This document shows positions 17,372 through 26,248 of a stretch of 64,000 bases of DNA, in pieces; within the stretch, counting starts at the first letter, position 1; each line of letters opens with the position of its first letter. This DNA comes from Marinarcus sediminis (GTDB lineage: Bacteria; Campylobacterota; Campylobacteria; Campylobacterales; Arcobacteraceae): positions 496,001-560,000 of the forward strand of contig NZ_CP182357.1 in NCBI RefSeq assembly GCF_048571275.1. The letters are read 5' to 3'. Below the pieces are notes generated by a model, which saw nothing but the letters and a program-made list of their open reading frames with translations, was not told where the DNA came from and made no database searches. The translations under genes and the position numbers were made by a program.

Positions 17372-18265
17372 TTATTCTCCTAAACTTCTAATATAACTGG
17401 CTAATGCATTATATTGTGTTTCGTTAAGTCTTCCTTTGAAAGAAGGCATTTGTCCAATATTAGCTTTTTTACCGTTATCTAATACACTTGCAACAAGTGA
17501 ATCTTCATAAGTTTTAAGACTTGGAGCGACATAAGCCATACCATTACCATCAGGACCGTGACATCCAGCACATACACCAAAAGATTCTGGAGCAGTACCT
17601 ACAAATCCACCTGCAACATACTCAGCAACTTCATTGATATCTTTATCATCAGTTAACATCATAGGAGGCATTCCTGCTGGATATTGAGTTTTGAAATTAT
17701 TTGCACCATTTTTAACAGTGTAAATAACACTCTCTTTAGTTAATCTTTTTGTAAGATTTTGCGCTTTTCCATCAATTCCGTTTGCATCTACACCATGACA
17801 AGGTGCACATTGTACTAAGAAAATTGATTCACCCATTGCATTCAAAGTTGCAGCATCTGGATTTTGCCATTTGCTTTCAAACTTAGAGTTATAGTCTAAA
17901 GTCTCTTCATTCCATTGTCCGATTTGAGAAAAACCGTTTGTTGGATATCCAACAGTCCAGTACCACATTCCCCAAACAATAGTTCCAATAAAAGCTAACG
18001 CCCAACCTGTTGGTAATTGGTTTTTAAATTCACCAATACCATCCCATTTCTCTTCAGCTAACTCACCGCTAGCTGTATCATTTTTAATTTGATTTACATA
18101 TTTTAGCGCAACAAATACTGTTATACCAATAATTGCTAATCCCGCTAACATAGTAAGGTCGTTGATGTAATCCTCACCAAAGCTAAAAGCATCACCCGCT
18201 ACGTAATAGGTTCCTGCCATTAAAGCAATGATAAGAATAATACCACCTATAACCATAGATTTCAT
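17372..18265 (-). CDS. ccoP: cbb3-type cytochrome c oxidase subunit III (dihaem)
   Basis: CcoP passes electrons from soluble cytochrome c to CcoO. The ATG at 18265 has a strong AAGGAG site and gives 297 residues; a longer frame would run into ccoQ. Two N-terminal hydrophobic segments and the FixP_N-like GWALAFIGTIVWGMWYW helix are followed by two haem c sites, CAPCH at 153-157 and CAGCH at 232-236. Candidate methionine ligands lie in PAGMPPMM and GQMPSFKG. It lies between ccoQ and DUF4006 with 1-bp gaps. Confidence 0.95.
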   Translation of the reverse strand: MKSMVIGGIILIIALMAGTYYVAGDAFSFGEDYINDLTMLAGLAIIGITVFVALKYVNQIKNDTASGELAEEKWDGIGEFKNQLPTGWALAFIGTIVWGMWYWTVGYPTNGFSQIGQWNEETLDYNSKFESKWQNPDAATLNAMGESIFLVQCAPCHGVDANGIDGKAQNLTKRLTKESVIYTVKNGANNFKTQYPAGMPPMMLTDDKDINEVAEYVAGGFVGTAPESFGVCAGCHGPDGNGMAYVAPSLKTYEDSLVASVLDNGKKANIGQMPSFKGRLNETQYNALASYIRSLGE

Positions 18266-18266
18266 A

Positions 18267-18491
18267 TTAGTTCTCCTTATCCATTTTTTCTGATTTTTTC
18301 TCTCTAGATTCAAGAGGATTAGAACTTATAGAATCATCCAAAACCAGATTTGAGTACTTTTCAAAATCTCTTTCGCCTTTTTTGTCTCTTTTGTATATTG
18401 AATATGCATAAGAGTAAAACACAATAAAAACAATCAATACAAGAAAGAACTTAACATAGCCTTGAATATTTACCAAAGTTTCATAATCCAT
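18267..18491 (-). CDS. ccoQ: cbb3-type cytochrome c oxidase subunit CcoQ
   Basis: This 74-residue protein has a single membrane helix (about residues 12-32) followed by a charged cytoplasmic tail (YKRDKKGERDFEKYSNLVL). This is the CcoQ/FixQ layout. CcoQ stabilises the oxidase and its association with CcoP. It is located between ccoO (12-bp gap) and ccoP (1-bp gap). Confidence 0.88.
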   Translation of the reverse strand: MDYETLVNIQGYVKFFLVLIVFIVFYSYAYSIYKRDKKGERDFEKYSNLVLDDSISSNPLESREKKSEKMDKEN

Positions 18492-18503
18492 AATAATCCT
18501 CTT

Positions 18504-19187
18504 TTATTTTAAAGAATTTAAGTATGCGATTAACGCAACTATTTCAGGAACCTGACCGTTTGCAACGGCATCCTTAACTGCTTGGTTTTTCATACCTGCA
18601 GCAATTACTTTTGCTTCTTCTAAAGCTCTGGCTTTTGCTTCTTCATACGAACCAAGAGGAACGTCAACTTGACCATCACCATTTAAATCTTGGTCATATG
18701 GAGTTGAGAATACATTTTTAACAGTATACGCTTCAGCATAAGCCGTGTCAATATCAGCAATGTTTGTAAACATGTGCCCATATGCTGGCATGATTGAACC
18801 AGGAACAACTGATTTTGGATCTAACATATGATTTTCATGCCAGTCAGTAGTTCTATAATTACCCACTCTCATTAAATCTGGACCTGTTCTTTTTGAACCC
18901 CATAAAAATGGTCTGTCATATGCATACTCACCACTTAATGAATACATACCATATCTGTCAGTTTCTGATTTAAATGGTCTGATTAATTGTGAGTGACACG
19001 CATTACAAGAATCTTTAATATAAACTTGTCTTCCTGTTAACTCTAATACAGTATATGGTTTTGTACCAACTGTAGGTCTACTTTGTTTTGCGAAATCTGG
19101 AATAATTTCCACAAGTCCTGCAAATGCAACCATTAAAAATACAACAACCGCAAAGAAAAACGGTCTTTGTTCTAACCAATGAAACAT
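18504..19187 (-). CDS. ccoO: cbb3-type cytochrome c oxidase subunit II (monohaem)
   Basis: CcoO accepts electrons from CcoP and passes them to the CcoN haems. The 227-residue protein has one N-terminal membrane anchor (residues 9-30) and one haem c site CNACH at 61-65 within the family signature DSCNACHSQLIRPF. Further conserved segments are GPDLMRVGNYRTTDWHENHM and a methionine ligand region VVPGSIMPAYG. It is 15 bp downstream of ccoN. Confidence 0.97.
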   Translation of the reverse strand: MFHWLEQRPFFFAVVVFLMVAFAGLVEIIPDFAKQSRPTVGTKPYTVLELTGRQVYIKDSCNACHSQLIRPFKSETDRYGMYSLSGEYAYDRPFLWGSKRTGPDLMRVGNYRTTDWHENHMLDPKSVVPGSIMPAYGHMFTNIADIDTAYAEAYTVKNVFSTPYDQDLNGDGQVDVPLGSYEEAKARALEEAKVIAAGMKNQAVKDAVANGQVPEIVALIAYLNSLK

Positions 19188-19202
19188 GATAACCCCTTTC
19201 TC

Positions 19203-20669
19203 TTAAGCTGCCATAGGCGTTGCATTTGCTGGTTCTTGATCAAGAACTCTACCAGCAGTTGCAGTTTTATAAATATTATATGCGAACATAAATACACCAA
19301 CTAAATATAATAATCCACCAACAGCTCTAATTACATAATAAGGATGTAATACATTTACTGTATCAATGAAAGAGTAAACCAATGAACCATATTCATCATA
19401 TGCTCTCCACATCATACCTTGTGTAATACCAGCAATCCACATTGACGTAAAGTATAATACGATTGCAGTTGTTTGTAACCAAAATTGTGTATCCATTAAT
19501 GATTTAGAATAGATTTCTCTTTTATACATTCTAGGAACCATATGAAATACTGCTGCCATAATCATAAATACAACCCATCCTAATGTACCATCATGTACGT
19601 GACCAGGAATCCAATCAGTAAAGTGCGCAATTGCATTTACAGATTTAATCGATTGAATTGGTCCTTCAATTGTTGATAACATGTAGAAAGTTGAAGCTAA
19701 AATCATGAATTTAATCAATGGATTAGTTTGTAATTGTTGCCACTCACCCTTCATAGTTAACAGCATATTAATAGCAGATCCCCATGATGGTAAAATAAGA
19801 ATAACAGACATAACAGAACCCATAGTTTGCATCCAGTCTGGAACAGTTGAGTAAATCAAGTGGTGACCACCTGCCCATAAATAAACAAACAATAATCCCC
19901 AAAAAGCTAAGATAGAAAGTTTATAAGAATAAACATTTTGTCCTGACTCTTTTGGTAAAAAGTAGTAGATCATTGCAATAATTGGAACAGTAAATACAAA
20001 ACCAACCGCATTGTGTCCATACCACCATTCAACCAGAGCATCATTACTTCCTGAATACATAGATACTGAGTGATACCAATCACCATATCCAGATACTAAA
20101 GCAGTTGGAACTTCCATATTGTTAAATAAATATAACATTGCTACCGCTAAGAACGAAGCAATATAATACCAAATAGAAATATAAAGAGTTCTCTCTCTTC
20201 TAATACCAATTAATCCAAAAATTGAGATACCCCAAAGTACCCACCACACAACAACAAGCAAGTCAATAGGCCATTCTAATTCAGCATACTCTTTAGAAGT
20301 TGTGATACCCATAAAAAGTGTAACAACCGCTAATAAAATAGTGATGAAATATAAAATGAAGTGAAGCTTAGCTACACCCATTAAGAATGGAGATTCCTTT
20401 AAAGAAACCTTCAATACTCTTTGTGCCACATAATACCATGTAGCAAAGATACCACTCAAACAAAAACCAAAAGCAACACCATTAGTGTGTAAAGGTCTTA
20501 ATCTCGAGAATGTACCATATTCTCCTGCCAAATTATTTAGTTCAGGATATGCCATTTGGAATGCTAAAACCACTCCAATTACCATACCGATGATACCAAA
20601 CAGAATTGTTGAAAACGTAAACGCTTTTGCAACTGAGTAGTCGTACTCAATCTGTGCACCGTTTTGCAT
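19203..20669 (-). CDS. ccoN: cbb3-type cytochrome c oxidase subunit I
   Basis: CcoN is the catalytic haem-copper subunit that reduces oxygen with high affinity and pumps protons. The start at the ATG 20669 has an excellent GGAGGAG site and gives 488 residues with about twelve membrane helices; the frame could open 12 codons earlier but without support. Haem and copper histidines are visible in RPLHTNGVAFG, EWWYGHNAVGF (with the cross-linked Tyr region nearby), WAGGHHLIYS and GHVHDGTLGW. First gene of the oxidase operon. The enzyme indicates growth at low oxygen. Confidence 0.97.
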   Translation of the reverse strand: MQNGAQIEYDYSVAKAFTFSTILFGIIGMVIGVVLAFQMAYPELNNLAGEYGTFSRLRPLHTNGVAFGFCLSGIFATWYYVAQRVLKVSLKESPFLMGVAKLHFILYFITILLAVVTLFMGITTSKEYAELEWPIDLLVVVWWVLWGISIFGLIGIRRERTLYISIWYYIASFLAVAMLYLFNNMEVPTALVSGYGDWYHSVSMYSGSNDALVEWWYGHNAVGFVFTVPIIAMIYYFLPKESGQNVYSYKLSILAFWGLLFVYLWAGGHHLIYSTVPDWMQTMGSVMSVILILPSWGSAINMLLTMKGEWQQLQTNPLIKFMILASTFYMLSTIEGPIQSIKSVNAIAHFTDWIPGHVHDGTLGWVVFMIMAAVFHMVPRMYKREIYSKSLMDTQFWLQTTAIVLYFTSMWIAGITQGMMWRAYDEYGSLVYSFIDTVNVLHPYYVIRAVGGLLYLVGVFMFAYNIYKTATAGRVLDQEPANATPMAA

Positions 20670-21015
20670 CAATCTCCTCCTAATTTTTGATATACAAGTC
20701 ACCATACAGTCACTTATCGAACTAATTCTATCGAAGTCGCTATAAATTTAAGCTTAATTACTTATTTGTTTTCTTAAGTTTTCTTTAATTTTATGTCACG
20801 TTTTAATCTTTTTTATACTTATCATTTAGAAATAATTTATCGCTATTTCAGATCAATATTAAGAAAGAGAGGGGAAAGAGTTAATGAAGAGTTTTTGTGT
20901 GCGTACTTCCACTTTTATGTGCCAAATAAATAAAAAAATAATTTACTTAAATTCAGATGCTACAGATTGAAACAACAAAAAAATTTATTCAATTTTCTGT
21001 CTAAAAGTGGATTCT
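20670..21015. other. Intergenic region upstream of ccoN with candidate promoter and distant inverted repeat
   Basis: This AT-rich gap of about 350 bp holds the cco promoter. On the minus strand TAGAAT (20725-20730) is a candidate -10 box giving a leader of about 48 nt; no clear -35 or FNR-like palindrome is seen. A 10-bp inverted repeat, TCCACTTTTA (20908-20917) and TAAAAGTGGA (21002-21011), brackets about 84 bases after the smpB stop. A plus-strand AGAGGGGAAAGAG stretch precedes a 28-codon frame that I do not accept as a gene. Otherwise nothing recognisable. Confidence 0.4.
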
Positions 21016-21486
21016 TTATTTCCAATTTTTTAATGCAATTTGAGTCTCACGTTGCATGGTTTTTGCCTTTAAATCTTCACGTTTATCGTGCAATTTTTTC
21101 CCTTGAGCTGTTGCTATTTGTACTTTAACTAAATTTCTTGCATTAAAGTAGAGTTTTAAAGGCACAATTGTCATTCCCTCTTTACTGACTTTTTCAAAAA
21201 GTTTATTGATCTCTTTTTTGTGCATCAAAAGTTTTCGACTTCTTCTTTCATCGGGTCGGTAGGTCGTATGTGCTGTACTTAAATGTGAAATATGCATATT
21301 GAGTAAAAAAACTTCATTGCGAATAATACGCACATGAGAATCTTTTAAATTTACACGTCCATCTCGTATGGCTTTTACTTCACTGCCTTGAAGTTCAATA
21401 CCCGCTTCATAGGTATCTAAAATAAAATAATCGTGAAAAGCTTTTTTATTTTTAAAAACCAAATTTTTCTTTTTTTCTTTTGCCAT
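21016..21486 (-). CDS. smpB: SsrA-binding protein SmpB
   Basis: SmpB binds tmRNA and delivers it to stalled ribosomes for trans-translation. The 156-residue protein shows the oligonucleotide-binding barrel with YEAGIELQGSEVKAIRDGRVNL as the signature, then HISHLSTAHTTYRPDERRSRKLLM, and the basic C-terminal tail (KLHDKREDLKAKTMQRE) that enters the decoding centre. It is coupled to ispE by a 1-base overlap. The tmRNA gene itself is not in the window. Confidence 0.97.
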   Translation of the reverse strand: MAKEKKKNLVFKNKKAFHDYFILDTYEAGIELQGSEVKAIRDGRVNLKDSHVRIIRNEVFLLNMHISHLSTAHTTYRPDERRSRKLLMHKKEINKLFEKVSKEGMTIVPLKLYFNARNLVKVQIATAQGKKLHDKREDLKAKTMQRETQIALKNWK

Positions 21487-22256
21487 TATTGTTTTACCTT
21501 AAAAAATGAACTGCCACTGCCACTAAAATACCAATCTTTTTTTTCAAACGCTTTTAACGCGGGTTCATTTTGGAGTGCCGAAGTATATAGGTCATTTGCT
21601 TCTTCAATACTTAATGTCTTTAAAATATCAACGCTTTTCATACTCAACAATCTCTTTGCTTCATTTTCGGATATCTGTCGATAAAAATCTTCTCTGAATG
21701 TTTTAAATATTTTTCCCGTGTCACACTTGATGTTAGGTGTAAATGTTTCAATCTCCAAATCATCTTCTTCAAACGCTTCAACCACTTCTCCAATGCCTGT
21801 TACATTGGCACTTGAATACTCATAGATAAAAAACGGTACATCGGCTCCAATTTTTAAACCGATTTTTGCCAATTTCTCTTTTGAGTAGTACAAATCAAAC
21901 AACTCATTGGCCAATAATAAAAAAGCAGCTGCATTGGAACTCCCACCACCAAGCCCTGCAAACTCTGGTATGTGTTTTTCGACTTTAACCGAATAGACTC
22001 TAAAAAATGCATCAATTTTTGGGCAATATTTTCTCAACTCTACAAATGCTTTATAAATAGTGTTTTGTTCTGTTTCACACCCAAATTCCCCGATTAAATT
22101 AAACTCATTTTTATCGTTTTGAGGAATAATTGAGACCGTATCATACAAATGATTTACACGCACAAACCGAGAAACAATTTCATGGTAATTCTCTCTTTTT
22201 GCTGCTATTTTTAAAAAAATATTGACTTTTGCATACGCTTTTTTTGTCATTTTCAT
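21486..22256 (-). CDS. ispE: 4-diphosphocytidyl-2-C-methyl-D-erythritol kinase
   Basis: IspE phosphorylates CDP-methylerythritol in the non-mevalonate isoprenoid pathway, the pathway begun by dxs at 41176-42996. The 256-residue protein is a GHMP kinase. It has an opening AYAKVNIFLKIAAKRENYHEI with the catalytic Lys/His region, the ATP loop PEFAGLGGGSSNAAAFL near residue 100, and a terminal GSGSSFF glycine-rich strand. It lies between truB (no gap) and smpB. Confidence 0.95.
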   Translation of the reverse strand: MKMTKKAYAKVNIFLKIAAKRENYHEIVSRFVRVNHLYDTVSIIPQNDKNEFNLIGEFGCETEQNTIYKAFVELRKYCPKIDAFFRVYSVKVEKHIPEFAGLGGGSSNAAAFLLLANELFDLYYSKEKLAKIGLKIGADVPFFIYEYSSANVTGIGEVVEAFEEDDLEIETFTPNIKCDTGKIFKTFREDFYRQISENEAKRLLSMKSVDILKTLSIEEANDLYTSALQNEPALKAFEKKDWYFSGSGSSFFKVKQ

Positions 22257-23105
22257 CTACAATAATACCTTATTTAACAAATATTTTACCTTGTTGTTAC
22301 TGATTTCAATGATACTGAAAAAATCATCAAAGACAATTAAATATTGCCCTTGTTCTTTGTGTTCTAAATAGTTTATATCGATTTTCTTACCATCATATAG
22401 CCACTCTTTTGTGCCTGTGTAAACATTCTCTTTTATGTCTAAAAAATCCAAAGGATTAAGATCTTTTTCATTCTCATAAAAAAAATCCCCTTCATGGATT
22501 CTTTCCAAATAAGAGAGTGTTCCAACTGCACCCAAGTTTTTAGCGATAATTTGCGCTAAACTGCGAATATACGATCCTTCGCTGACGGTTGCTTCAAAGG
22601 TAATAAACGGATGCGAGTACCCAATAAATTTGATTTCTTGAATATTCATCACCGACTCTTTTAACTCTACTTCAACACCATTTCTGGCCAACTCATATGC
22701 TCGCATGCCATCAACTTTTTTTGCACAATATTTGGGTGGGATATACGTTACATCACCTTTTAAACTCTCTATACATTTTTCTATCTCGTTTTTATCCAAC
22801 ACTTTTTCATCTTGAATATCAATAATATTTTCAATATCCAAAGAGTCTGAAGTTGTTCCAAGCCATAAAACTGCACGATAACTTTTAGGTGTTTTTTTTA
22901 AATATTTAAACAACTTTGAATATTGACCAAATGCAACAATCAAACAGCCGCATGCAAAAGGGTCTAATGTACCACTGAAACCTGCTTTTTTACTCTTATA
23001 TTTCCGTTTTACACGCCCCAAATATGAGTTAGAACTCATGTACATTGGTTTATTTACCACAACCAATTTATTCAGCTGTTTTTTATCATAAAGTCTTTTT
23101 TGCAT
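22257..23105 (-). CDS. truB: tRNA pseudouridine(55) synthase
   Basis: TruB makes pseudouridine 55 in the T-loop of tRNAs. The 282-residue protein has the catalytic aspartate in SGTLDPFACGCLIVAFG near residue 47 and the KSYRAVLWLGTTSDSLD motif. The later segments YIPPKYCAKKVDGMRAYELAR and VSEGSYIRSLAQIIA are also conserved. Start is the ATG at 23105. Immediately followed by ispE. Confidence 0.95.
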   Translation of the reverse strand: MQKRLYDKKQLNKLVVVNKPMYMSSNSYLGRVKRKYKSKKAGFSGTLDPFACGCLIVAFGQYSKLFKYLKKTPKSYRAVLWLGTTSDSLDIENIIDIQDEKVLDKNEIEKCIESLKGDVTYIPPKYCAKKVDGMRAYELARNGVEVELKESVMNIQEIKFIGYSHPFITFEATVSEGSYIRSLAQIIAKNLGAVGTLSYLERIHEGDFFYENEKDLNPLDFLDIKENVYTGTKEWLYDGKKIDINYLEHKEQGQYLIVFDDFFSIIEISNNKVKYLLNKVLL

Positions 23106-23153
23106 TTTCCCTCAAGCATTTTTGTTATTATGAGTTAGAATCTAAATGGCAGC

Positions 23154-25202
23154 TTATATTTTCTCAACAAATGAAGATAAAATATCTCTGTGGCTCCCAC
23201 CAAAATTAATCGTAAGTTTAAAATCTTTTCCCGCTTTAACACTTTTTTGGACTCGTCCCATTCCAAAAATTTTGTGTTGTATTAAGTCACCTTTTTTATA
23301 AGTGTTCTGTTTTTCAATGGTCAAACAACCTTTAATCAGACCACATTCACTCAAAAATCTGCTTTTTAATAATGTTGCTCTTTTCCCTTTATAAAATCGA
23401 GAGTGTACAAAACTCAGTGTCAATTCATCCATGGCACGCGTGATAGCAACATATCCCAATCTTCTCTCTTCTTCAATATCGCTTCCATCGCCCACTATTG
23501 GGAAAAACCCCTCTTCAAAACCAATGACAAAAATATGTTTATACTCTAAGCCTTTTGAAGCATGTATACTCATCATAGAAACCGCTTCTTGACCTAACTC
23601 TTCTTGTTCACTGTCCAAAGCAATTTCATTTAAAAAATCGTCTAAGTCTAAATGTGGGTTTTGCATAAAATAGTCTCTGATATATCCATAAAACTCATCA
23701 ATATTGGCTTGTCTGTCCATACCATCTGGAAGATTATCAAATGAACTTCTGAAATCAAATGTCTCTTCAAAAGAGTCCAAAAATCTCATTTTTGATTGGC
23801 TTAATACATCTTGCAAATCCAGAACAGACGCGATGAATACTTTCAAAGTTCGTGCATTTTTTTTACCCACCAATGTTGTTAATTCATCTGGCGTTGAATC
23901 ATTGATAATGTTAAAAATAGATTTCTCACTCTCAGCAGATTGTGCATCGAGTTTATCAATAGTTGTTTTACCAATACCACGTTTGGGTTTATTGATAATT
24001 CTTTTAAAAGAGAAATTATCGTTTTTGTTGGTCAATGTTCTAAAATAAGCAATCAAATCTTTTATTTCAGAACGTTCATAAAACTTCATTCCACCTACAA
24101 GCTTATACGCAATACGTGCTTTGTTAAACCCCTCTTCTAAAGATCTTGAGAGAGCATTCACTCTGAATAAAATGGCAATATCTTTGGGACTCACACCTGA
24201 GTCAATTAATTTATTAATGTCATCTGCAATTTTTCTTGTCTCTTCATTTTCATCATGTGATTCATAGACTCGAACTGAATTCCCTTTACATTTCGTACCA
24301 ATGAGTTTTTTTCCCATTCTGTCTCGGTTGTGTTCAATGAGTTGGTTGGCATGTTCTAAAATGGTGTCCGTCGATCGGTAGTTGTGTTCCAGTTTAATGA
24401 CAGTGGTGTTCTCAAAAATTTCTGCAAAATTAATAATATTTTTTATGGTTGCCCCACGCCAGCCATAAATGGACTGGTCATCATCTCCCACAACACAAAT
24501 ATTGTTGTGTGTTGAACAGAGTTTTTTCAGCAATCTGTATTGCAATTCATTTGTATCTTGGTACTCATCGACCATGATATATTGATACTGATTGCTTGTT
24601 TTTTCACATAATTCTTTGTTTTGTTCTAAAATTTTATACGGTAAAAGCAGTAAATCATCAAAATCTACCAAATTGTTTTCGGCTAAATAATTTTCATACT
24701 TCTCATAAATGTCGGCAATTTGTTGATACACTTTTAATTGTGCGGCAGATTTTGCTTCTGCAGGGGTTAAAATGGAGTTCTTATATTTAGATATTTCACT
24801 TGCAACCATTGCTGTTGTCAGCTCTTTATCAATGGATTTTAATATTCTTTTTTTATCGTCAGTATCAATAATAATAAAATTGCTTTTTCGTCCAAGTTCT
24901 CTCATGTGCATTTTTAAAAACAGAAGCCCAAATTTGTGAAATGTACATAAAAGAGGTGATGTTAGGGAGTTTTTAATCAAAGACAATGCTCTTTCTCTCA
25001 TCTCTTTGGCTGCTTTATTTGTAAATGTTAATGTCAAAATTGAAGAGGGATCAATCCCAATTGAGATTAAGTAAGCAAGCCTGCTTGTTATGGTTTTTGT
25101 CTTACCACTTCCTGCTCCAGCAAGAATTAATAAAGAACCGTCAATATGAGATGCAGCGACTTTTTGTGACTCATTGAGTGATGATAAAATATTTTCTGAC
25201 AT
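23154..25202 (-). CDS. uvrD: UvrD/PcrA-type superfamily I DNA helicase
   Basis: This 682-residue 3'-5' DNA helicase acts in repair and replication restart. The helicase motifs run in order: NESQKVAA (Q motif), Walker A AGAGSGKTKT at 28-37, TFTNKAAKEM (Ia), VDEYQDTNELQY (II), VVGDDDQSIYGWRGA (III), LEHNYRST (IV), MSIHASKGLEYKHIFVIGFEEG (V) and RRLGYVAITRAMDEL (VI). It ends in a short UvrD-like C-terminal domain. First gene of uvrD-truB-ispE-smpB. Confidence 0.96.
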   Translation of the reverse strand: MSENILSSLNESQKVAASHIDGSLLILAGAGSGKTKTITSRLAYLISIGIDPSSILTLTFTNKAAKEMRERALSLIKNSLTSPLLCTFHKFGLLFLKMHMRELGRKSNFIIIDTDDKKRILKSIDKELTTAMVASEISKYKNSILTPAEAKSAAQLKVYQQIADIYEKYENYLAENNLVDFDDLLLLPYKILEQNKELCEKTSNQYQYIMVDEYQDTNELQYRLLKKLCSTHNNICVVGDDDQSIYGWRGATIKNIINFAEIFENTTVIKLEHNYRSTDTILEHANQLIEHNRDRMGKKLIGTKCKGNSVRVYESHDENEETRKIADDINKLIDSGVSPKDIAILFRVNALSRSLEEGFNKARIAYKLVGGMKFYERSEIKDLIAYFRTLTNKNDNFSFKRIINKPKRGIGKTTIDKLDAQSAESEKSIFNIINDSTPDELTTLVGKKNARTLKVFIASVLDLQDVLSQSKMRFLDSFEETFDFRSSFDNLPDGMDRQANIDEFYGYIRDYFMQNPHLDLDDFLNEIALDSEQEELGQEAVSMMSIHASKGLEYKHIFVIGFEEGFFPIVGDGSDIEEERRLGYVAITRAMDELTLSFVHSRFYKGKRATLLKSRFLSECGLIKGCLTIEKQNTYKKGDLIQHKIFGMGRVQKSVKAGKDFKLTINFGGSHRDILSSFVEKI

Positions 25203-25323
25203 AAAAAAACTCCTAGAATCATTTATTATATCATATTAATAATAAATTAATTATCCGACTTAATTAATTTCTATATAAACAAATGTTATGATAATAATAA
25301 CTTATTCTAAAGGCTAAAAATAT

Positions 25324-26220
25324 ATGCTTACCGATTTTGCAAAAATTGAAACATTTTTGACAGTTGTTCGAGAAAAGTCTTTTTCTAAAGCGTCTGCAAA
25401 ACTTGGAATTTCACAACCTGCTGTAACGCAACAAATGAAATTTATCGAAGAGTATTTAGATACAAAAGTATTAGAAAGAAAGAAAAATGGCATAAGATTG
25501 ACCAAAGAGGGCGCAATGCTGCATGCAATTGCACTGAAACTTGAAAAATGTGTTACCAATGCTGAAAAAGAGTTACTCAAAATTATGAATAAAGATATTA
25601 CATTTATCTTTGGCGCATCGTTTATCATAGGAAATTACATATTGCCACGGTTTTTAAATGACTTAAAAGCCAACATTCATAATGATGTCTCCATTAACGT
25701 TACGGTTTCAGGTCAAGCCATTGATGATTTGTTGGATAAAAAAATCGATATCGCTTTGGTTGAAAATTATATTCCAGAAGAGAATATTATCTACAGAGAG
25801 TGGATGGAAGATGAAATTGTTGTCTTCTCTAATCAAAAACTCCCTGCACGTGCAAAAGCAACGGATTTGCTCTCATACAAATGGGTCTGTCGAAACCCCG
25901 ATTCAAATACACGTGCAATTTTTAAAGAGAGTTTAGAAAAAGCCAACTTTCCCGATTGTGACTCCTTTGATGTTACCAGTGAAGTCACCAGTGCAACAAC
26001 CATTGTACAAACAGTTTTACACGCTTCAAAAGAGAGTTCACCTACGGTCTCTATTGTTTCAAGAAATGCCATTGATACTCTTTTAAAAACAGGGGTACTG
26101 TTTGAGTCAAGAATTGGAACACAACGAATGCACAGAAAACTCTATATTGCTTATAGAAAAGACAGAAAACACGACGCATTTATTGAAAATGTGGTCGATT
26201 ACCTTCTTAAAATGAAATAG
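25324..26220 (+). CDS. LysR family transcriptional regulator
   Basis: This 298-residue protein has the LysR winged helix-turn-helix at residues 1-62 (FAKIETFLTVVREKSFSKAS, then KLGISQPAVTQQMKFIE) and the periplasmic-binding-like effector domain behind it (about 90-295). The 121-bp gap to uvrD is divergent and would carry the regulator's own promoter and operator. A TATGAT on the plus strand at 25287-25292 is a candidate -10 box. No metabolic gene lies beside it in the divergent position typical for LysR targets, so the effector and targets are unknown. Several Campylobacterota carry an orphan regulator of this type. Confidence 0.9.
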   Translation: MLTDFAKIETFLTVVREKSFSKASAKLGISQPAVTQQMKFIEEYLDTKVLERKKNGIRLTKEGAMLHAIALKLEKCVTNAEKELLKIMNKDITFIFGASFIIGNYILPRFLNDLKANIHNDVSINVTVSGQAIDDLLDKKIDIALVENYIPEENIIYREWMEDEIVVFSNQKLPARAKATDLLSYKWVCRNPDSNTRAIFKESLEKANFPDCDSFDVTSEVTSATTIVQTVLHASKESSPTVSIVSRNAIDTLLKTGVLFESRIGTQRMHRKLYIAYRKDRKHDAFIENVVDYLLKMK

Positions 26221-26245
26221 TAACGAGTCTTCTCGTTACCTTTTA
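26220..26245 (+). terminator. Terminator hairpin of the lysR-type gene
   Basis: GTAACGAG (26220-26227) pairs with CTCGTTAC (26232-26239) around a 4-base loop and is followed by CTTTT. The T-run is short but the stem begins in the stop codon, and the gene downstream converges. Confidence 0.65.
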
Positions 26246-26248
26246 GAG

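Noticed and set aside
20884..20970. 28-codon plus-strand frame with a purine-rich ribosome-like site upstream of ccoN
   Set aside because: The composition is not protein-like, there is no hydrophobic segment or family pattern, and there is no operon context. The AG-rich site alone is weak support.
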